64,000 nt of DNA from Pratylenchus scribneri (lineage: Eukaryota; Nematoda; Chromadorea; Rhabditida; Pratylenchidae): the NCBI GenBank assembly GCA_030063045.1, contig JAQSEB010000109.1, positions 992,001-1,056,000 on the forward strand, written 5' to 3'. Numbering within the stretch: position 1 is the first letter of the stretch; each line of letters opens with the position of its first letter. The notes beneath the pieces were generated by a model, which was not told the DNA's origin, searched no databases, and saw nothing but the letters and a program-made list of their open reading frames with translations. Positions 1-12,364 of the stretch are shown in pieces. A program made the position numbers and the translations under genes.

Positions 1-189
1 TACAGTAATGTTAAGTATTAATTAATTGACCAAATTTTTTAATAAATAAAAAGCAATTTTTATTCTTCAATTCAACAATATATAAATCACAAAATTTAAA
101 ATGTTTCACATTTTTACGCATTTCAAATTGGTACATCATCATTTACTCTAGAAATAGAAAATAATCACAAAAAAATAACTAATTAAATT

Positions 190-402
190 TTATAAATTAA
201 CTGAATTATAGCGACCGCCGCCAATAATCCGATTTAATGCACAAAATCCTACGCCAACATTCATTTCACAAAGTGGCCCATCATTTTTTGTGGCAATCTT
301 AAAACATTGATGATATTTTGCCATAAATTTCATCCCAAATATGTTACGGCCGATTTTGGAAGAAATTGGCTTTTTCCCGAAAAAGGCCATCAGGCCTTTG
401 AC
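190..402 (-). CDS. possible 3'-terminal exon of an unrecognised protein
   Basis: On the minus strand an open frame runs from a candidate splice acceptor (gatag followed by gtcaaagg, just above position 402) to a TAA at 190. It gives about 70 residues with three cysteines, a KND-GPLCEMNVG segment and a Gly-rich GGGR near the end. Base composition is richer in G+C than the surroundings, which favours coding. I do not recognise the family. No upstream exon could be joined with confidence: frames on the minus strand between 420 and 730 are open in pieces, but I could not choose a splice. It may be a real last exon or a chance frame. Confidence 0.25.
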   Translation of the reverse strand, partial: VKGLMAFFGKKPISSKIGRNIFGMKFMAKYHQCFKIATKNDGPLCEMNVGVGFCALNRIIGGGRYNSVNL

Positions 403-993
403 CTATCAATTCTTAAATCTCGATTTTTTCACTTCGTACGGACGTGAAAATAGGCTTGTCGAATCTTTCGACTATCGATTCTTGATCTCCCAAACATTGG
501 GAGAAAGGGTGGGGGAGGTGTCCTTTCCCAATTTCCCCAAATTGGTCTTTTCGGTCCTTGGACCATTATTCATCGCCACTTTGGCCATGAATTCCCCTTG
601 CATGGGGGTGATTGGGGGCTTTGAGTCCTTTGCCTATTGGCAATTCGGTGAGCATGGATCGGGGGGCGAGAGGAAGAATGGACGTGGAATGCGGGACTTT
701 GGGCTGTGGCTGACATTCGTGGATTGAGATTGAGATGAAGAATATGCATGATGAAAAGAATAAGCATGATGAAATTTGGACCTATTTAAAAAATTCCATT
801 TTTGTACATTTTATCAACCATCAACCACAAGTCAATCAGACACCAGCTTTAACCAGAACATCAGTACAAACATTTCTTTCAAACATTTAATTGCCGTTTT
901 ATATTTAATTTGCCTTAATAAAGTAAAGAACCACCAACAGTCGAATTATTCCCTTTTTGGGCCAACAACGTAGAATACTATTATTTTCTACAA
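403..993. other. G+C-richer stretch with no assignable gene
   Basis: Bases 480-725 are clearly richer in G+C than the rest of the window. They are open on the plus strand from 341 to 727 and in fragments on the minus strand. Neither translation resembles a family I know. It may hold upstream exons of the minus-strand candidate at 190-402. From 730 to 990 the DNA is AT-rich without recognisable features. Confidence 0.3.
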
Positions 994-1177
994 GGCTCAT
1001 TCGATTCGGCATGGTCGATTTAACCTATGAAATTTCAATTTCAAACCATTCTAAACGTGTTTTAGTAAACTGAAGAGTTGTTTAAACCCAAACAGGTTTT
1101 GGTTACTAATTTTTGGTTACCACTTAATAACGATCTTAACATAGACTAAAAATCGACCATGCCGAATCGAATGAGCC
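994..1177. mobile_element. short foldback element with near-perfect 28-bp terminal inverted repeats
   Basis: The left end (starting ggctcattcgattcggcatg) and the right end (ending catgccgaatcgaatgagcc) are exact inverted copies over about 28 bases. They enclose about 130 bp with no coding capacity. This is the structure of a non-autonomous DNA transposon (MITE). Decayed relatives of its end appear near 14590 and 28200. I could not define a target-site duplication. Confidence 0.7.
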
Positions 1178-1435
1178 AATTTTCCAGCTTCTATGTTGCC
1201 GATGAAACCGAGATTTCCAAAATCGGTAGGCTAAAAGCCTATGTATGCTCTTTTCCCGGAAAAGGCCAAAATCTGAAAAGGACCGTAACAAATAATAATA
1301 ATATTATACAGAAAGGCATTGGCACAAATGGTCATCACAATTCTTTTGGCCCTTTTTTTCTCCATAGCATGCATCATGCACCACACAACATTCATTTACA
1401 GCATCTGTTCAAAATTGTTATTATAAATTTATAAT

Positions 1436-1807
1436 ATTCTTCCTCTAATTGGGCTGAAATTAGCCTCTAATTTGACTATTTTTGTTTTTCCTTAGAAAAC
1501 TTTTTAGGGGCTAGGGTTAGGGTTAGGGTTAGGTTAGGGGCGGCATGGGATTAGGATATGTAGAGGCTATGGGCTTGGACAAAATTTAGTTGAGTTATGG
1601 CCATTTTTGTGATAATGTGTTTTTTTGGCCATAACTCTGTGGCCAATGAGCCAATTTAAGTGATCTAAACTTCATTTAATAGATTTTTTTGTGGGCTATC
1701 GAATGGTATATTATACTTTTGACAGATAAAAATTTGGCCAAATTATAGCCAAAAAACCATTTTTCGCAAAATTAGAGGCTAAATTCAGCCAAATAAGAGG
1801 AAGAATT
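1436..1807. mobile_element. MITE-like element with telomere-like core
   Basis: The left end (attcttcctcta, then tagcctctaattt) is mirrored by the right end (aaattagaggcta, then agaggaagaat), giving inverted repeats of about 38 bp. The interior carries a run of TTAGGG/CTAGGG units (1506-1540) followed by tggccataactc segments. A relative with the same interior in the opposite orientation lies at 56047-56787, where it is interrupted by another element. No coding capacity. Confidence 0.7.
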
Positions 1808-2082
1808 AAGCCCCACGTAAAAACATATATTATCGATTTTTATTATGTACTTTTGGTCTTTGGGCAAAATGCGCGTGCCACTTGGCATGATAATTTTTCA
1901 AGTGTTGATAATTCAGTTGTGTTTGGTGTTGGCCCACAACTCCATCGATGTTCCAGACGACATTTTTTCTCATTTACTACAATTTTCATTATTAAATTAT
2001 AATAATTTATGAATGAGCAAATTTTATTATTTTAATGTATTTTACTAAAGGATCAGATTTATATTGATTTCCAATATTTTAA

Positions 2083-2433
2083 GGATGAATTTAATTTGGC
2101 GAAAAAAACATTGAAAATGGCGAAAACAGTATTGAAAATGGCGAAAAGATTATAATGGTTCAGGGGTTAATCCTAGACCCCAAACTTTATATCCAATCGA
2201 TAGATCTCGTCAAGGCGCGTCGAATGGTATATATTTTGTTCTGGTTTGATCAAAAATTAAGGATTTTAAACCATTAAAACCATCAAAGGGGTTTGGTTCA
2301 AAACCAATTAAACCATGGCAAATTATATACCAATCGAAGCATCTTGACGAGCTCTATCCAATGGTATATGGTTTATGAATTTTGGGCAAACCACAAAACC
2401 GTTATAAACTTTTCGACATTTTCAATATTTCCC
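2083..2433. mobile_element. Mutator-like MITE, family FB-A, copy 1
   Basis: A 351-bp palindromic element that begins ggatgaatttaatttggcg and ends with the inverted counterpart of that sequence. It is flanked by atattttaa (2074-2082) and atattttat (2434-2442), a 9-bp duplication with one mismatch. Its inner arms carry cgaatggtatat next to a gcgcgtc motif and a run of aaaccat/atggttt words. It has the same organisation as the copies at 18960, 40643 and 41469. Confidence 0.7.
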
Positions 2434-3061
2434 ATATTTTATTGCGAGCCTAAAATAGTTTTAAATTCAATGTTTTTTTCATTGCTTTTATTGATTTTCA
2501 TTGTCTTTTATATCAATAAGTTAAAAAGATTTTCATTGACTTTATATCAATAAGTTAAATATTTTGCCTTTTTCGATCATTAATATTTACTATTATGTCA
2601 ATATTTTAGGCTTTTTTTTTTAAATTTTGGCCATTTTAATCAATATTTTGAATTAATCATCAAATCTAATAGATACAATAATAATTCATAAATCTAATAA
2701 TTGGGTCCTTTTTTAATTTCATTAAATGAGACAAAAAAATTTATATCAAAAATTATTTTAATTTTATGAAAGAAAATCAAAATTGTTTAAAATAAAATTT
2801 AATAATTTGTATAATGAGAATATTTATAATACCCATAAAACGTTCAAAAAGCAATTTGGATTTGAGGCCGGCATCAGCAAACAATGCTTTATTTCCATCC
2901 TCCATTTCATTAGAGCCATTGGTGATGGTGGAGAATTCGGCGAAAATTTTCTGTGAGAATAATTTTAAGACGATATTGCAAAGTCAGAGATTTATTTTAT
3001 ATAAAGATTTGTTTATTTTATTTGAGCGGTTAATTGTTTGAAATTAAAATGTATTTGTTAT
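2434..3061. other. AT-rich spacer, nothing recognised
   Basis: Low-complexity AT-rich DNA between the FB-A copy and the minisatellite. A 75-codon plus frame at 2814-3041 has no recognisable features and I treat it as chance. Confidence 0.4.
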
Positions 3062-6000
3062 TCGCTTAAATCTTGAGTGTCATTTTTGGCTTAAATTCTC
3101 CTTGAAGGCCATTTTTGGCTTAAATTCTCCTTGAAGGCCATTTTTGGCTTAAATCCTCCTTGAAGGCCATTTTTGGCTTAATTTCTCCTTGAAGGCCATT
3201 TTTGGCTTAATTTCTCCTTGAAGGCCATTTTTGGCTTAATTTCTCCTTGAAGGCCATTTTTGGCTTAATTTCTCCTTGAAGGCCATTTTTGGCTTAAATT
3301 CTCCTTGAAGGCCATTTTTGGCTTAAATCCTCCTTGAAGGCCATTTTTGGCTTAAATCCTCCTTGAAGGCCATTTTTGGCTTAATTTCTCCTTGAAGGCC
3401 ATTTTTGGCTTAATTTCTTCTTGAAGGCCATTTTTGGCTTAATTTCTCCTTGAAGGCCATTTTTGGCTTAATTTCTCCTTAAAGGCCATTTTTGGCTTAA
3501 ATTCTCCTTGAAGGCCATTTTTGGCTTAAATCCTCCTTGAAGGCCATTTTTGGCTTAATTTCTCCTTGAAGGCCATTTTTGGCTTAATTTCTCCTTGAAG
3601 GCCATTTTTGGCTTAATTTCTCCTTGAAGGCCATTTTTGGCTTAATTTCTCCTTGAAGGCCATTTTTGGCTTAATTTCTCCTTGAAGGCCATTTTTGGCT
3701 TAATTTCTCCTTGAAGGCCATTTTTGGCTTAATTTCTCCTTGAAGGCCATTTTTGGCTTAATTTCTCCTTGAAGGCCATTTTTGGCTTAATTTCTCCTTG
3801 AAGGCCATTTTTGGCTTAATTTCTCCTTGAAGGCCATTTTTGGCTTAAATCCTCCTTGAAGGCCATTTTTGGCTTAAATTCTCCTTGAAGGCCATTTTTG
3901 GCTTAAATCCTCCTTGAAGGCCATTTTTGGCTTAATTTCTCCTTGAAGGCCATTTTTGGCTTAATTTCTCCTTGAAGGCCATTTTTGGCTTAAATTCTCC
4001 TTGAAGGCCATTTTTGGCTTAAATTCTCCTTGAAGGCCATTTTTGGCTTAATTTCTCCTTGAAGGCCATTTTTGGCTTAATTTCTCCTTGAAGGCCATTT
4101 TTGGCTTAATTTCTCCTTGAAGGCCATTTTTGGCTTAATTTCTCCTTGAAGGCCATTTTTGGCTTAATTTCTCCTTGAAGGCCATTTTTGGCTTAATTTC
4201 TCCTTGAAGGCCATTTTTGGCTTAATTTCTCCTTGAAGGCCATTTTTGGCTTAATTTCTCCTTGAAGGCCATTTTTGGCTTAAATTCTCCTTGAAGGCCA
4301 TTTTTGGCTTAAATCCTCCTTGAAGGCCATTTTTGGCTTAATTTCTCCTTGAAGGCCATTTTTGGCTTAATTTCTCCTTGAAGGCCATTTTTGGCTTAAT
4401 TTCTCCTTGAAGGCCATTTTTGGCTTAATTTCTCCTTGAAGGCCATTTTTGGCTTAATTTCTCCTTGAAGGCCATTTTTGGCTTAATTTCTCCTTGAAGG
4501 CCATTTTTGGCTTAATTTCTCCTTGAAGGCCATTTTTGGCTTAATTTCTCCTTGAAGGCCATTTTTGGCTTAATTTCTCCTTGAAGGCCATTTTTGGCTT
4601 AAATTCTCCTTGAAGGCCATTTTTGGCTTAAATCCTCCTTGAAGGCCATTTTTGGCTTAATTTCTTCTTGAAGGCCATTTTTGGCTTAATTTCTCCTTGA
4701 AGGCCATTTTTGGCTTAATTTCTCCTTAAAGGCCATTTTTGGCTTAAATTCTCCTTGAAGGCCATTTTTGGCTTAAATCCTCCTTGAAGGCCATTTTTGG
4801 CTTAAATTCTCCTTGAAGGCCATTTTTGGCTTAATTTCTCCTTGAAGGCCATTTTTGGCTTAATTTCTTCTTGAAGGCCATTTTTGGCTTAATTTCTCCT
4901 TGAAGGCCATTTTTGGCTTAATTTCTCCTTGAAGGCCATTTTTGGCTTAATTTCTCCTTGAAGGCCATTTTTGGCTTAATTTCTCCTTGAAGGCCATTTT
5001 TGGCTTAATTTCTCCTTGAAGGCCATTTTTGGCTTAATTTCTCCTTGAAGGCCATTTTTGGCTTAATTTCTCCTTGAAGGCCATTTTTGGCTTAATTTCT
5101 CCTTGAAGGCCATTTTTGGCTTAATTTCTCCTTGAAGGCCATTTTTGGCTTAATTTCTCCTTGAAGGCCATTTTTGGCTTAATTTCTCCTTGAAGGCCAT
5201 TTTTGGCTTAATTTCTCCTTGAAGGCCATTTTTGGCTTAATTTCTCCTTGAAGGCCATTTTTGGCTTAATTTCTCCTTGAAGGCCATTTTTGGCTTAATT
5301 TCTCCTTGAAGGCCATTTTTGGCTTAATTTCTCCTTGAAGGCCATTTTTGGCTTAAATTCTCCTTGAAGGCCATTTTTGGCTTAAATCCTCCTTGAAGGC
5401 CATTTTTGGCTTAATTTCTCCTTGAAGGCCATTTTTGGCTTAATTTCTCCTTGAAGGCCATTTTTGGCTTAATTTCTCCTTGAAGGCCATTTTTGGCTTA
5501 ATTTCTCCTTGAAGGCCATTTTTGGCTTAATTTCTCCTTGAAGGCCATTTTTGGCTTAATTTCTCCTTGAAGGCCATTTTTGGCTTAATTTCTCCTTGAA
5601 GGCCATTTTTGGCTTAATTTCTCCTTGAAGGCCATTTTTGGCTTAATTTCTCCTTGAAGGCCATTTTTGGCTTAAATTCTCCTTGAAGGCCATTTTTGGC
5701 TTAAATCCTCCTTGAAGGCCATTTTTGGCTTAATTTCTTCTTGAAGGCCATTTTTGGCTTAATTTCTCCTTGAAGGCCATTTTTGGCTTAATTTCTCCTT
5801 AAAGGCCATTTTTGGCTTAAATTCTCCTTGAAGGCCATTTTTGGCTTAAATCCTCCTTGAAGGCCATTTTTGGCTTAAATTCTCCTTGAAGGCCATTTTT
5901 GGCTTAATTTCTCCTTGAAGGCCATTTTTGGCTTAATTTCTTCTTGAAGGCCATTTTTGGCTTAATTTCTCCTTGAAGGCCATTTTTGGCTTAATTTCTC

Positions 6001-9000
6001 CTTGAAGGCCATTTTTGGCTTAATTTCTCCTTGAAGGCCATTTTTGGTTTAATTTCTCCTTGAAGGCCATTTTTGGCTTAATTTCTCCTTGAAGGCCATT
6101 TTTGGCTTAATTTCTCCTTGAAGGCCATTTTTGGCTTAATTTCTCCTTGAAGGCCATTTTTGGCTTAATTTCTCCTTGAAGGCCATTTTTGGCTTAATTT
6201 CTCCTTGAAGGCCATTTTTGGCTTAATTTCTCCTTGAAGGCCATTTTTGGCTTAATTTCTTCTTGAAGGCCATTTTTGGCTTAATTTCTCCTTGAAGGCC
6301 ATTTTTGGCTTAATTTCTCCTTGAAGGCCATTTTTGGCTTAATTTCTCCTTGAAGGCCATTTTTGGCTTAATTTCTCCTTGAAGGCCATTTTTGGCTTAA
6401 TTTCTCCTTGAAGGCCATTTTTGGCTTAATTTCTCCTTGAAGGCCATTTTTGGCTTAATTTCTCCTTGAAGGCCATTTTTGGCTTAATTTCTCCTTGAAG
6501 GCCATTTTTGGCTTAATTTCTCCTTGAAGGCCATTTTTGGCTTAATTTCTCCTTGAAGGCCATTTTTGGCTTAATTTCTCCTTGAAGGCCATTTTTGGCT
6601 TAATTTCTTCTTGAAGGCCATTTTTGGCTTAATTTCTTCTTGAAGGCCATTTTTGGCTTAATTTCTCCTTGAAGGCCATTTTTGGCTTAATTTCTCCTTG
6701 AAGGCCATTTTTGGCTTAATTTCTTCTTGAAGGCCATTTTTGGCTTAATTTCTCCTTGAAGGCCATTTTTGGCTTAATTTCTCCTTGAAGGCCATTTTTG
6801 GCTTAATTTCTCCTTGAAGGCCATTTTTGGCTTAATTTCTCCTTGAAGGCCATTTTTGGCTTAATTTCTCCTTGAAGGCCATTTTTGGCTTAATTTCTCC
6901 TTGAAGGCCATTTTTGGCTTAATTTCTCCTTGAAGGCCATTTTTGGCTTAATTTCTCCTTGAAGGCCATTTTTGGCTTAATTTCTCCTTGAAGGCCATTT
7001 TTGGCTTAAATTCTCCTTGAAGGCCATTTTTGGCTTAAATTCTCCTTGAAGGCCATTTTTGGCTTAATTTCTTCTTGAAGGCCATTTTTGGCTTAATTTC
7101 TCCTTGAAGGCCATTTTTGGCTTAAATTCTCCTTGAAGGCCATTTTTGGCTTAAATTCTCCTTGAAGGCCATTTTTGGCTTAAATCCTCCTTGAAGGCCA
7201 TTTTTGGCTTAAATCCTCCTTGAAGGCCATTTTTGGCTTAATTTCTCCTTGAAGGCCATTTTTGGCTTAATTTCTCCTTGAAGGCCATTTTTGGCTTAAT
7301 TTCTTCTTGAAGGCCATTTTTGGCTTAATTTCTCCTTGAAGGCCATTTTTGGCTTAATTTCTTCTTGAAGGCCATTTTTGGCTTAATTTCTCCTTGAAGG
7401 CCATTTTTGGCTTAATTTCTCCTTGAAGGCCATTTTTGGCTTAATTTCTCCTTGAAGGCCATTTTTGGCTTAATTTCTCCTTGAAGGCCATTTTTGGCTT
7501 AATTTCTCCTTGAAGGCCATTTTTGGCTTAATTTCTCCTTGAAGGCCATTTTTGGCTTAATTTCTCCTTGAAGGCCATTTTTGGCTTAATTTCTCCTTGA
7601 AGGCCATTTTTGGCTTAATTTCTCCTTGAAGGCCATTTTTGGCTTAATTTCTCCTTGAAGGCCATTTTTGGCTTAATTTCTCCTTGAAGGCCATTTTTGG
7701 CTTAATTTCTCCTTGAAGGCCATTTTTGGCTTAATTTCTTCTTGAAGGCCATTTTTGGCTTAATTTCTCCTTGAAGGCCATTTTTGGCTTAAATTCTCCT
7801 TGAAGGCCATTTTTGGCTTAAATTCTCCTTGAAGGCCATTTTTGGCTTAAATCCTCCTTGAAGGCCATTTTTGGCTTAATTTCTCCTTGAAGGCCATTTT
7901 TGGCTTAAATCCTCCTTGAAGGCCATTTTTGGCTTAATTTCTCCTTGAAGGCCATTTTTGGCTTAATTTCTCCTTGAAGGCCATTTTTGGCTTAATTTCT
8001 CCTTGAAGGCCATTTTTGGCTTAATTTCTCCTTGAAGGCCATTTTTGGCTTAATTTCTCCTTGAAGGCCATTTTTGGCTTAATTTCTCCTTGAAGGCCAT
8101 TTTTGGCTTAATTTCTTCTTGAAGGCCATTTTTGGCTTAATTTCTTCTTGAAGGCCATTTTTGGCTTAATTTCTCCTTGAAGGCCATTTTTGGCTTAATT
8201 TCTCCTTGAAGGCCATTTTTGGCTTAATTTCTTCTTGAAGGCCATTTTTGGCTTAATTTCTTCTTGAAGGCCATTTTTGGCTTAATTTCTCCTTGAAGGC
8301 CATTTTTGGCTTAATTTCTCCTTGAAGGCCATTTTTGGCTTAATTTCTTCTTGAAGGCCATTTTTGGCTTAATTTCTCCTTGAAGCCCATTTTTGGCTTA
8401 ATTTCTCCTTGAAGGCCATTTTTGGCTTAATTTCTCCTTGAAGGCCATTTTTGGCTTAATTTCTCCTTGAAGGCCATTTTTGGCTTAATTTCTCCTTGAA
8501 GGCCATTTTTGGCTTAATTTCTCCTTGAAGGCCATTTTTGGCTTAATTTCTCCTTGAAGGCCATTTTTGGCTTAATTTCTCCTTGAAGGCCATTTTTGGC
8601 TTAAATTCTCCTTGAAGGCCATTTTTGGCTTAAATTCTCCTTGAAGGCCATTTTTGGCTTAATTTCTTCTTGAAGGCCATTTTTGGCTTAATTTCTCCTT
8701 GAAGGCCATTTTTGGCTTAAATTCTCCTTGAAGGCCATTTTTGGCTTAATTTCTTCTTGAAGGCCATTTTTGGCTTAAATTCTCCTTGAAGGCCATTTTT
8801 GGCTTAATTTCTCCTTGAAGGCCTTTTGGCTTAATTTCTCCTTGAAGGCCATTTTTGGCTTAAATTCTCCTTGAAGGCCATTTTTGGCTTAATTTCTCCT
8901 TGAAGGCCATTTTTGGCTTAATTTCTCCTTGAAGGCCATTTTTGGCTTAATTTCTTCTTGAAGGCCATTTTTGGCTTAATTTCTTCTTGAAGGCCATTTT

Positions 9001-11541
9001 TGGCTTAATTTCTCCTTGAAGGCCATTTTTGGCTTAATTTCTCCTTGAAGGCCATTTTTGGCTTAATTTCTTCTTGAAGGCCATTTTTGGCTTAATTTCT
9101 CCTTGAAGGCCATTTTTGGCTTAATTTCTCCTTGAAGGCCATTTTTGGCTTAATTTCTCCTTGAAGGCCATTTTTGGCTTCATTTCTCCTTGAAGGCCAT
9201 TTTTGGCTTAAATTCTCCTTGAAGGCCATTTTTGGCTTAAATTCTCCTTGAAGGCCATTTTTGGCTTAATTTCTTCTTGAAGGCCATTTTTGGCTTAATT
9301 TCTCCTTGAAGGCCATTTTTGGCTTAAATCCTCCTTGAAGGCCATTTTTGGCTTAAATCCTCCTTGAAGGCCATTTTTGGCTTAATTTCTCCTTGAAGGC
9401 CATTTTTGGCTTAATTTCTCCTTGAAGGCCATTTTTGGCTTAATTTCTTCTTGAAGGCCATTTTTGGCTTAATTTCTCCTTGAAGGCCATTTTTGGCTTA
9501 ATTTCTCCTTGAAGGCCATTTTTGGCTTAATTTCTCCTTGAAGGCCATTTTTGGCTTAAATTCTCCTTGAAGGCCATTTTTGGCTTAAATTCTCCTTGAA
9601 GGCCATTTTTGGCTTAATTTCTTCTTGAAGGCCATTTTTGGCTTAAATCCTCCTTGAAGGCCATTTTTGGCTTAATTTCTCCTTGAAGGCCATTTTTGGC
9701 TTAAATTCTCCTTGAAGGCCATTTTTGGCTTAAATTCTCCTTGAAGGCCATTTTTGGCTTAATTTCTTCTTGAAGGCCATTTTTGGCTTAATTTCTCCTT
9801 GAAGGCCATTTTTGGCTTAAATTCTCCTTGAAGGCCATTTTTGGCTTAATTTCTCCTTGAAGGCCATTTTTGGCTTAATTTCTCCTTGAAGGCCATTTTT
9901 GGCTTAATTTCTTCTTGAAGGCCATTTTTGGCTTAATTTCTCCTTGAAGGCCATTTTTGGCTTAATTTCTCCTTGAAGGCCATTTTTGGCTTAATTTCTC
10001 CTTGAAGGCCATTTTTGGCTTAATTTCTCCTTGAAGGCCATTTTTGGCTTAATTTCTCCTTGAAGGCCATTTTTGGCTTAAATTCTCCTTGAAGGCCATT
10101 TTTGGCTTAATTTCTCCTTGAAGGCCATTTTTGGCTTAATTTCTTCTTGAAGGCCATTTTTGGCTTAATTTCTCCTTGAAGGCCATTTTTGGCTTAATTT
10201 CTCCTTGAAGGCCATTTTTGGCTTAAATTCTCCTTGAAGGCCATTTTTGGCTTAATTTCTCCTTGAAGGCCATTTTTGGCTTAAATTCTCCTTGAAGGCC
10301 ATTTTTGGCTTAAATTCTCCTTGAAGGCCATTTTTGGCTTAATTTCTCCTTGAAGGCCATTTTTGGCTTAATTTCTCCTTGAAGGCCATTTTTGGCTTAA
10401 TTTCTCCTTGAAGGCCATTTTTGGCTTAATTTCTCCTTGAAGGCCATTTTTGGCTTAATTTCTCCTTGAAGGCCATTTTTGGCTTAATTTCTCCTTGAAG
10501 GCCATTTTTGGCTTAATTTCTCCTTGAAGGCCATTTTTGGCTTAATTTCTCCTTGAAGGCCATTTTTGGCTTAATTTCTCCTTGAAGGCCATTTTTGGCT
10601 TAATTTCTCCTTGAAGGCCATTTTTGGCTTAATTTCTCCTTGAAGGCCATTTTTGGCTTAATTTCTCCTTGAAGGCCATTTTTGGCTTAATTTCTCCTTG
10701 AAGGCCATTTTTGGCTTAATTTCTCCTTGAAGGCCATTTTTGGCTTAATTTCTTCTTGAAGGCCATTTTTGGCTTAATTTCTCCTTGAAGGCCATTTTTG
10801 GCTTAAATCCTCCTTGAAGGCCATTTTTGGCTTAAATCCTCCTTGAAGGCCATTTTTGGCTTAATTTCTTCTTGAAGGCCATTTTTGGCTTAATTTCTCC
10901 TTGAAGGCCATTTTTGGCTTAATTTCTCCTTGAAGGCCATTTTTGGCTTAATTTCTTCTTGAAGGCCATTTTTGGCTTAATTTCTCCTTGAAGGCCATTT
11001 TTGGCTTAATTTCTCCTTGAAGGCCATTTTTGGCTTAATTTCTCCTTGAAGGCCATTTTTGGCTTAATTTCTCCTTGAAGGCCATTTTTGGCTTAATTTC
11101 TCCTTGAAGGCCATTTTTGGCTTAATTTCTCCTTGAAGGCCATTTTTGGCTTAATTTCTCCTTGAAGGCCATTTTTGGCTTAATTTCTCCTTGAAGGCCA
11201 TTTTTGGCTTAATTTCTCCTTGAAGGCCATTTTTGGCTTAAATTCTCCTTGAAGGCCATTTTTGGCTTAAATTCTCCTTGAAGGCCATTTTTGGCTTAAT
11301 TTCTTCTTGAAGGCCATTTTTGGCTTAATTTCTCCTTGAAGGCCATTTTTGGCTTAAATTCTCCTTGAAGGCCATTTTTGGCTTAATTTCTTCTTGAAGG
11401 CCATTTTTGGCTTAAATTCTCCTTGAAGGCCATTTTTGGCTTAATTTCTCCTTGAAGGCCATTTTTGGCTTAATTTCTCCTTGAAGGCCATTTTTGGCTT
11501 AAATTCTCCTTGAAGGCCATTTTTGGCTTAAATTCTTAGCA
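3062..11541. repeat. 8.5-kb minisatellite of a 29-bp unit, about 290 copies
   Basis: The unit is ttgaaggccatttttggc followed by an 11-base variable tail. The repeat phase advances exactly 2 bases per 60-base line, confirming a 29-bp period. The tail has four common forms: ttaatttctcc (most common), ttaaattctcc, ttaaatcctcc and ttaatttcttc. One unit near 8821 lacks two bases, and rare units read ttaaag instead of ttgaag (3480, 4727, 5800). Every unit contains a small inverted repeat, gcca-tttt-tggc. Variant blocks recur at multiples of the unit, which shows higher-order duplication. There is no long open frame. The function is unknown; satellite or subtelomeric-type DNA is possible. Confidence 0.97.
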
Positions 11542-11782
11542 CATTTTTCACTGTAATAATTTTTAAAAGATAAAAAAGTAAATTAAAATTCTTATCATTT
11601 TTATTTGCTTAAAAGGAAAATCTTAATTTTAACCCACAATATCTTTATTTTTCAGTTTCATGTACTTTATTAATCAAAAAATTACGCCACAATTTCAACA
11701 AAAAAAGATGCTTTATTTGTCCTCTAATATTATGGATTCTCAAAAAATGCAGTTAATTTAATAGCAATTATATAATAATTAT

Positions 11783-12364
11783 TAGGGCCCGGATTTTTAT
11801 TGATATAGAATCTCGAAATATAGGCATAAAATATTGACATAAAAGTATTAAAATATTGATATAAATGGCCAAAAATATGCAAAATATTGATGGAATATTG
11901 ATGAAAATTTTTTAAATATCAAAAATTTCAAAAAAAACAATTTTTCTCTAACTCGCAATCACAACTTATTCAAATTTCGATGTTTTTTATTCAGAAATTT
12001 TAAAAATTTCATTTACTACATTTTTTATAAACATTAATAAAATTTTCAAAAAATGACAAATCAATTTTGTTAATTTTTTCAAAAATTTGAAAAATTTTCC
12101 AAAAAATTTTCAATTTTTTTCTTAAAAACTCTAAAATATATTAAAAATTCTTCAAAAATTTGAAAATATTGACCAAAAATTGTCAAAAATGTCAAAATAT
12201 TGACATAAATATTGACGACCAAAAAATGCCAAAATATTGATCAATATTGACATAAAAGTGCATGCAAATTAACTAAAACTATGATAAAAAGTTGTTTTAT
12301 GTTGGTTTAAAGCTATTTTAAGTTCGCAAGAAAAATATTGATATCAATAAAAATCCGGGCCCTA
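11783..12364. mobile_element. non-autonomous hAT-like element (582 bp)
   Basis: The termini are TAGGGCCCGGATTTTTATTG and its inverted copy, extending for about 26 bp. It is flanked on both sides by the identical 8-bp sequence ataattat (11775-11782 and 12365-12372). TAGGG/CAGGG ends with 8-bp duplications are typical of hAT elements. The interior is very AT-rich with repeated aaaatattga words and encodes nothing. Confidence 0.8.

Noticed and set aside
341..727. 128-codon plus frame as a gene
   Set aside because: The translation resembles nothing and both strands are partly open in this G+C-richer patch. I list the region but not the frame as a gene.
1501..1540. A true telomere end
   Set aside because: The TTAGGG-like run is short, degenerate and lies within a symmetric transposon-like element with unrelated DNA on both sides.
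3062..11541. CRISPR array
   Set aside because: Direct repeats have no unique spacers; it is a simple head-to-tail minisatellite in a eukaryotic context.
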